Shown: piece after piece, positions 61,572-64,000 of the stretch
How the letters are laid out: every line of letters begins with the position of its first letter
Numbering within the stretch: position 1 is the first letter of the stretch
NCBI GenBank assembly: GCA_035438985.1
Contig: DAORJK010000004.1
Location: 1 to 64,000, forward strand
Direction of reading: 5' to 3'
Length of the DNA: 64,000 nt
DNA from: UBA4408 sp002389785
GTDB taxonomy: Bacteria > Bacteroidota > Bacteroidia > UBA4408
The notes under the pieces: generated by a model
Seen by the model: only the letters and a program-made list of their open reading frames with translations
Databases searched by the model: none
Told to the model about the DNA's origin: nothing
Position numbers and translations under genes: made by a program

Positions 61572-62009
61572 TTAAAAAGGTAAATCGTCCGTTTGGCTGC
61601 CTGCGGCATTCGCTGTGTTTTCGGTGTGAACAGCTCCTTGCTGCACCGGATTAGCCGCTCCTTCTTCTCGGCGCGAATTGGCAGTGCTTACGATAGAAAC
61701 TGTATCTCCAACGATTTCGGTTGTATAGCGTTTGTTTTTGTCTTTATCTTCCCAGGAACGTGTTCTGATTTTTCCTTCCAGCAAAATTGTATTTCCTTTT
61801 TTTAAATATTTTTCAGCAAATTCAGCTTGACTGCGCCACAAAACAATGTTGTGCCATTCGGTTTGTTCAACCTTGTTGCCGCTTTTGTCTTTGTAATTTT
61901 CGGAAGTAGCAAGTGGAAAATTTGCTACGGTGGCTCCCCCTTCAAGGTGACGCACTTCAGGATCTTTGCCTAAGTTGCCTAATAGTATTACTTTATTTAT
62001 TCCTGCCAT
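61572..62009 (-). CDS. ssb: Single-stranded DNA-binding protein
   Basis: A 145-residue SSB. The OB fold covers about 1-105 (INKVILLGNLGKDPEVRHL, FPLATSENYKDKSGNK, TEWHNIVLWRSQAEFAEKYLKKG), followed by a short Asn/Ala/Gly-rich linker and the acidic C-terminal tip DDLPF that recruits repair and replication partners. It coats single-stranded DNA in replication and repair. It lies 83 bases upstream of gldE on the same strand, the usual Bacteroidota neighbourhood. Confidence 0.96.
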   Translation of the reverse strand: MAGINKVILLGNLGKDPEVRHLEGGATVANFPLATSENYKDKSGNKVEQTEWHNIVLWRSQAEFAEKYLKKGNTILLEGKIRTRSWEDKDKNKRYTTEIVGDTVSIVSTANSRREEGAANPVQQGAVHTENTANAAGSQTDDLPF

Positions 62010-62117
62010 TGTGGTAAGAGTTTAGTTTATGGTCTAACAAATTTAAAAAAAATCAACTAGCATTTGAAAAAAAAGCAGCTGTAAATTATTTCTTATAAAT
62101 AAATGAAAAACAATAAA

Positions 62118-64000
62118 TTAACGCGACAGAAATTGTTCTTTCCCTTTATCTAAAAAAGAAATAAATTTCTCAATATCCGGATCGTAACCTTGTGGCTCGG
62201 TTAGCAATTGTTCGTTGTGATCGAGCAGCGTATAATAAGGTTGAGAATTGGTTTTAAAACGGTTGGTTTGAAAATCGCTATACTTATTTCCCGTTGTTTT
62301 CACCTTTTTACCTGTTGTTGGCGAAACATATTTTTCAGCCTCGGGAAGTTCAGTTTTATCGTCAACATATAAAGAAACCAGCACATAATCGTCATTGAGC
62401 CTCTGCAATACGCGTGGATCCACCCAAACCTGATCTTCCATTTTTCGGCAATTTACACAGCTCCAACCGGTAAAGTCTACCATTAATGGCTTGCCTACTT
62501 TTTTTGCATAAGCCAATGCAAGTGCATAATCGTGAAAGCAATTTAAATTGTGCGGACAATGTTCGGGAGAGGTTCCTTCAATTATTTTTTTCTCGGCTCC
62601 TCCACTACCACTTCCCATGGCCCATCCTTCGTTGTAAAAGGTAGGAGGAGGAAATCCACTGATTAATTTTAAAGGCGCTCCCCACATTCCGGGAACTAAA
62701 TAAACTACAAACGAAAAGGTTATTATCGCAAAAATTAGCCGCGGAATGGATACATATTTTAATTCACTGTCGTGCGAAAATTTTAATTTTCCCAAGAGGT
62801 AAAATCCTAAAAGCGCAAAAATGATAATCCACAAGGCAATAAAAACTTCTCGCTTCAAAATTCCCCAATGGTAGGCTAAGTCAACGTTTGATAAGAACTT
62901 AAGAGCCAAAGCCAATTCCAATAATCCTAAAACTACTTTCACCGAATTGAGCCAACCACCCGATTTGGGTAGGGAGTTAAGCCATCCCGGAAAGGTAGCA
63001 AACAAGCCAAAGGGCAATGCCAGCGCCGATGAAAATCCAATCATACCAATTACCGGATTAATCACATTACCGCCAACTGCGGCTTGTACCAATAAACTTC
63101 CTATGATGGGACCCGTGCACGAAAAACTAACAAGCGAAAGGGTAAAGGCCATAAAAAATATCCCAATCATTCCACCTTTCTCACTGGCTGCATCTGCTTT
63201 ATTGATCCATGAATTTGGAAGGGTTATTTCAAATGCACCTAAAAATGAAACTGCAAATATTACGAAAATGATAAAAAAGGCCATGTTCACCCACACGTTA
63301 CTGGCCATGGCATTCAGCGCATCGGGGCCCAACGATAAAGTAATGAGCATTCCTAAACTAACGTAGATGGCGATAATCGAAAAGGAATAAAGCAAAGCAT
63401 TGCTGATACCTTGTTTGCGCGTTTTGCTTTGTTTGGTAAAAAAACTTACGGTAAGCGGAATCATTGGAAACACGCATGGTGTAAGAAGGGCAAGCAATCC
63501 TCCTAAAAAACCGGCAATAAAAATTCCCAAGGCCGATTTCTTTTCTTCAACTTGCGTTTTTAACGGTTCAGTGTTTTTTTTTTCAGCAGGTTTAACTTCT
63601 GCCGGACTAGTACTGCTGTCTTTTGCCGGTGAGGTTGTTTCCGGTTCTGTTGCTGGTGGGGTAACAACAGCAGGACTTGCTGCTTTCGTTTCTTCGGTCA
63701 CACTTGCTCCATCAAGTTTCACTTCAAATTCAACGGTTTCTGGAGGAAGGCATTTGGTATTATCGCAACACATGTATTCTAAACTTCCTTTAATTGTAAA
63801 TGCTTTGTTGCTGAGCAATTTTACTTTTTGTTTAAAAATTGCTTCGTGTTCAAAGAATTTCAAAAGCATACCAAAATTTACATCTTGCTCTTCAATTGCT
63901 TTTCCTTCGGTTACTTTACCGATCAGCGAATAATTGTTGCTTTTTTCAAAGTTAAAGGAAGTAGGCACCGGCCCATCGTTTGCGATGTTTTGTGAATACA
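62118..64000 (-). CDS. dsbD: Thiol:disulphide interchange protein DsbD (5' part outside window)
   Basis: At least 627 residues; the frame is open to the right edge, so the true start lies beyond it. An N-terminal DsbD-alpha-like domain (GPVPTSFNFEKSNNY; CCDNTKCLPPETVEF) and a Pro/Thr/Ala/Glu-rich linker precede an eight-helix membrane domain of the CcdA/DsbD type (GGLLALLTPCVFPMIPLT; FSCTGPIIGSLLVQA). A C-terminal thioredoxin domain with CVNC in FTGWSCVNCRKMEDQVW follows. It moves reducing power from cytoplasmic thioredoxin to periplasmic proteins and to cytochrome c maturation. Confidence 0.93.
   Translation of the reverse strand, partial: YSQNIANDGPVPTSFNFEKSNNYSLIGKVTEGKAIEEQDVNFGMLLKFFEHEAIFKQKVKLLSNKAFTIKGSLEYMCCDNTKCLPPETVEFEVKLDGASVTEETKAASPAVVTPPATEPETTSPAKDSSTSPAEVKPAEKKNTEPLKTQVEEKKSALGIFIAGFLGGLLALLTPCVFPMIPLTVSFFTKQSKTRKQGISNALLYSFSIIAIYVSLGMLITLSLGPDALNAMASNVWVNMAFFIIFVIFAVSFLGAFEITLPNSWINKADAASEKGGMIGIFFMAFTLSLVSFSCTGPIIGSLLVQAAVGGNVINPVIGMIGFSSALALPFGLFATFPGWLNSLPKSGGWLNSVKVVLGLLELALALKFLSNVDLAYHWGILKREVFIALWIIIFALLGFYLLGKLKFSHDSELKYVSIPRLIFAIITFSFVVYLVPGMWGAPLKLISGFPPPTFYNEGWAMGSGSGGAEKKIIEGTSPEHCPHNLNCFHDYALALAYAKKVGKPLMVDFTGWSCVNCRKMEDQVWVDPRVLQRLNDDYVLVSLYVDDKTELPEAEKYVSPTTGKKVKTTGNKYSDFQTNRFKTNSQPYYTLLDHNEQLLTEPQGYDPDIEKFISFLDKGKEQFLSR

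Overview
The window comes from an uncultured-type member of the Bacteroidota. The evidence is type IX secretion sorting tails on secreted proteins, the gliding genes gldE and gldD, several matches to the Bacteroidota -7 promoter element TAnnTTTG, an absence of Shine-Dalgarno-led starts, and a clade II (Sec-type) nitrous oxide reductase cluster. The layout is conserved chromosome on both sides of a roughly 33 kb accessory island.

Region 1 (1-18.6 kb). Positions 1-1155 hold two tandem-repeat arrays in opposite orientation that share an identical 26-base palindromic core. A GT117-like (DUF2723) membrane protein and a fasciclin lipoprotein follow. Next is a denitrification locus on the minus strand: cytochrome c, nosZ, a membrane protein, nosL, nosD, nosF, nosY and a group III truncated haemoglobin. 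A Crp/Fnr-type regulator is divergent from it, and a multi-spanning membrane protein with histidine motifs lies beyond. Three FNR-like palindromes (ATGAY-N4-ATCAT) sit upstream of the fasciclin gene, in the cytochrome c/regulator intergenic region, and upstream of the membrane protein, so these genes probably form one small oxygen- or NO-responsive regulon. A secreted beta-propeller protein with a type IX sorting tail ends the region.

Region 2 (18.6-51.6 kb) is the island. It begins at an intact tRNA-Gln and ends at a degenerate copy of that tRNA's 3' end in direct orientation, which is the arrangement left by site-specific integration into a tRNA gene. No recombinase gene is recognisable inside. 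The cargo looks like defence genes: a DUF4145-like membrane protein; a WYL regulator with its own palindromic operator; a divergent operon of a small protein, a NYN-domain protein, a dTMP-kinase-like kinase and a B12-type radical SAM protein; a tightly packed run of eight minus-strand genes spanning about 23 kb (AlkB-like dioxygenase, DUF1848 protein, RecQ helicase fused to a methyltransferase, coiled-coil membrane protein, SNF2 helicase, N6-adenine methyltransferase, giant DUF1998 helicase, UvrD helicase); a zinc-ribbon pair; a uracil-DNA-glycosylase-like protein; and an AbiE toxin-antitoxin pair. The large operon has parts of DISARM and Druantia but matches neither as usually described.

Region 3 (51.6-64 kb) is conserved chromosome again: two secreted beta-propeller/glycosidase proteins, a PfkB sugar kinase, tRNA-Asn, the ssb-gldE-gldD block in which gldE and gldD are one open frame, and dsbD, which runs off the right edge.
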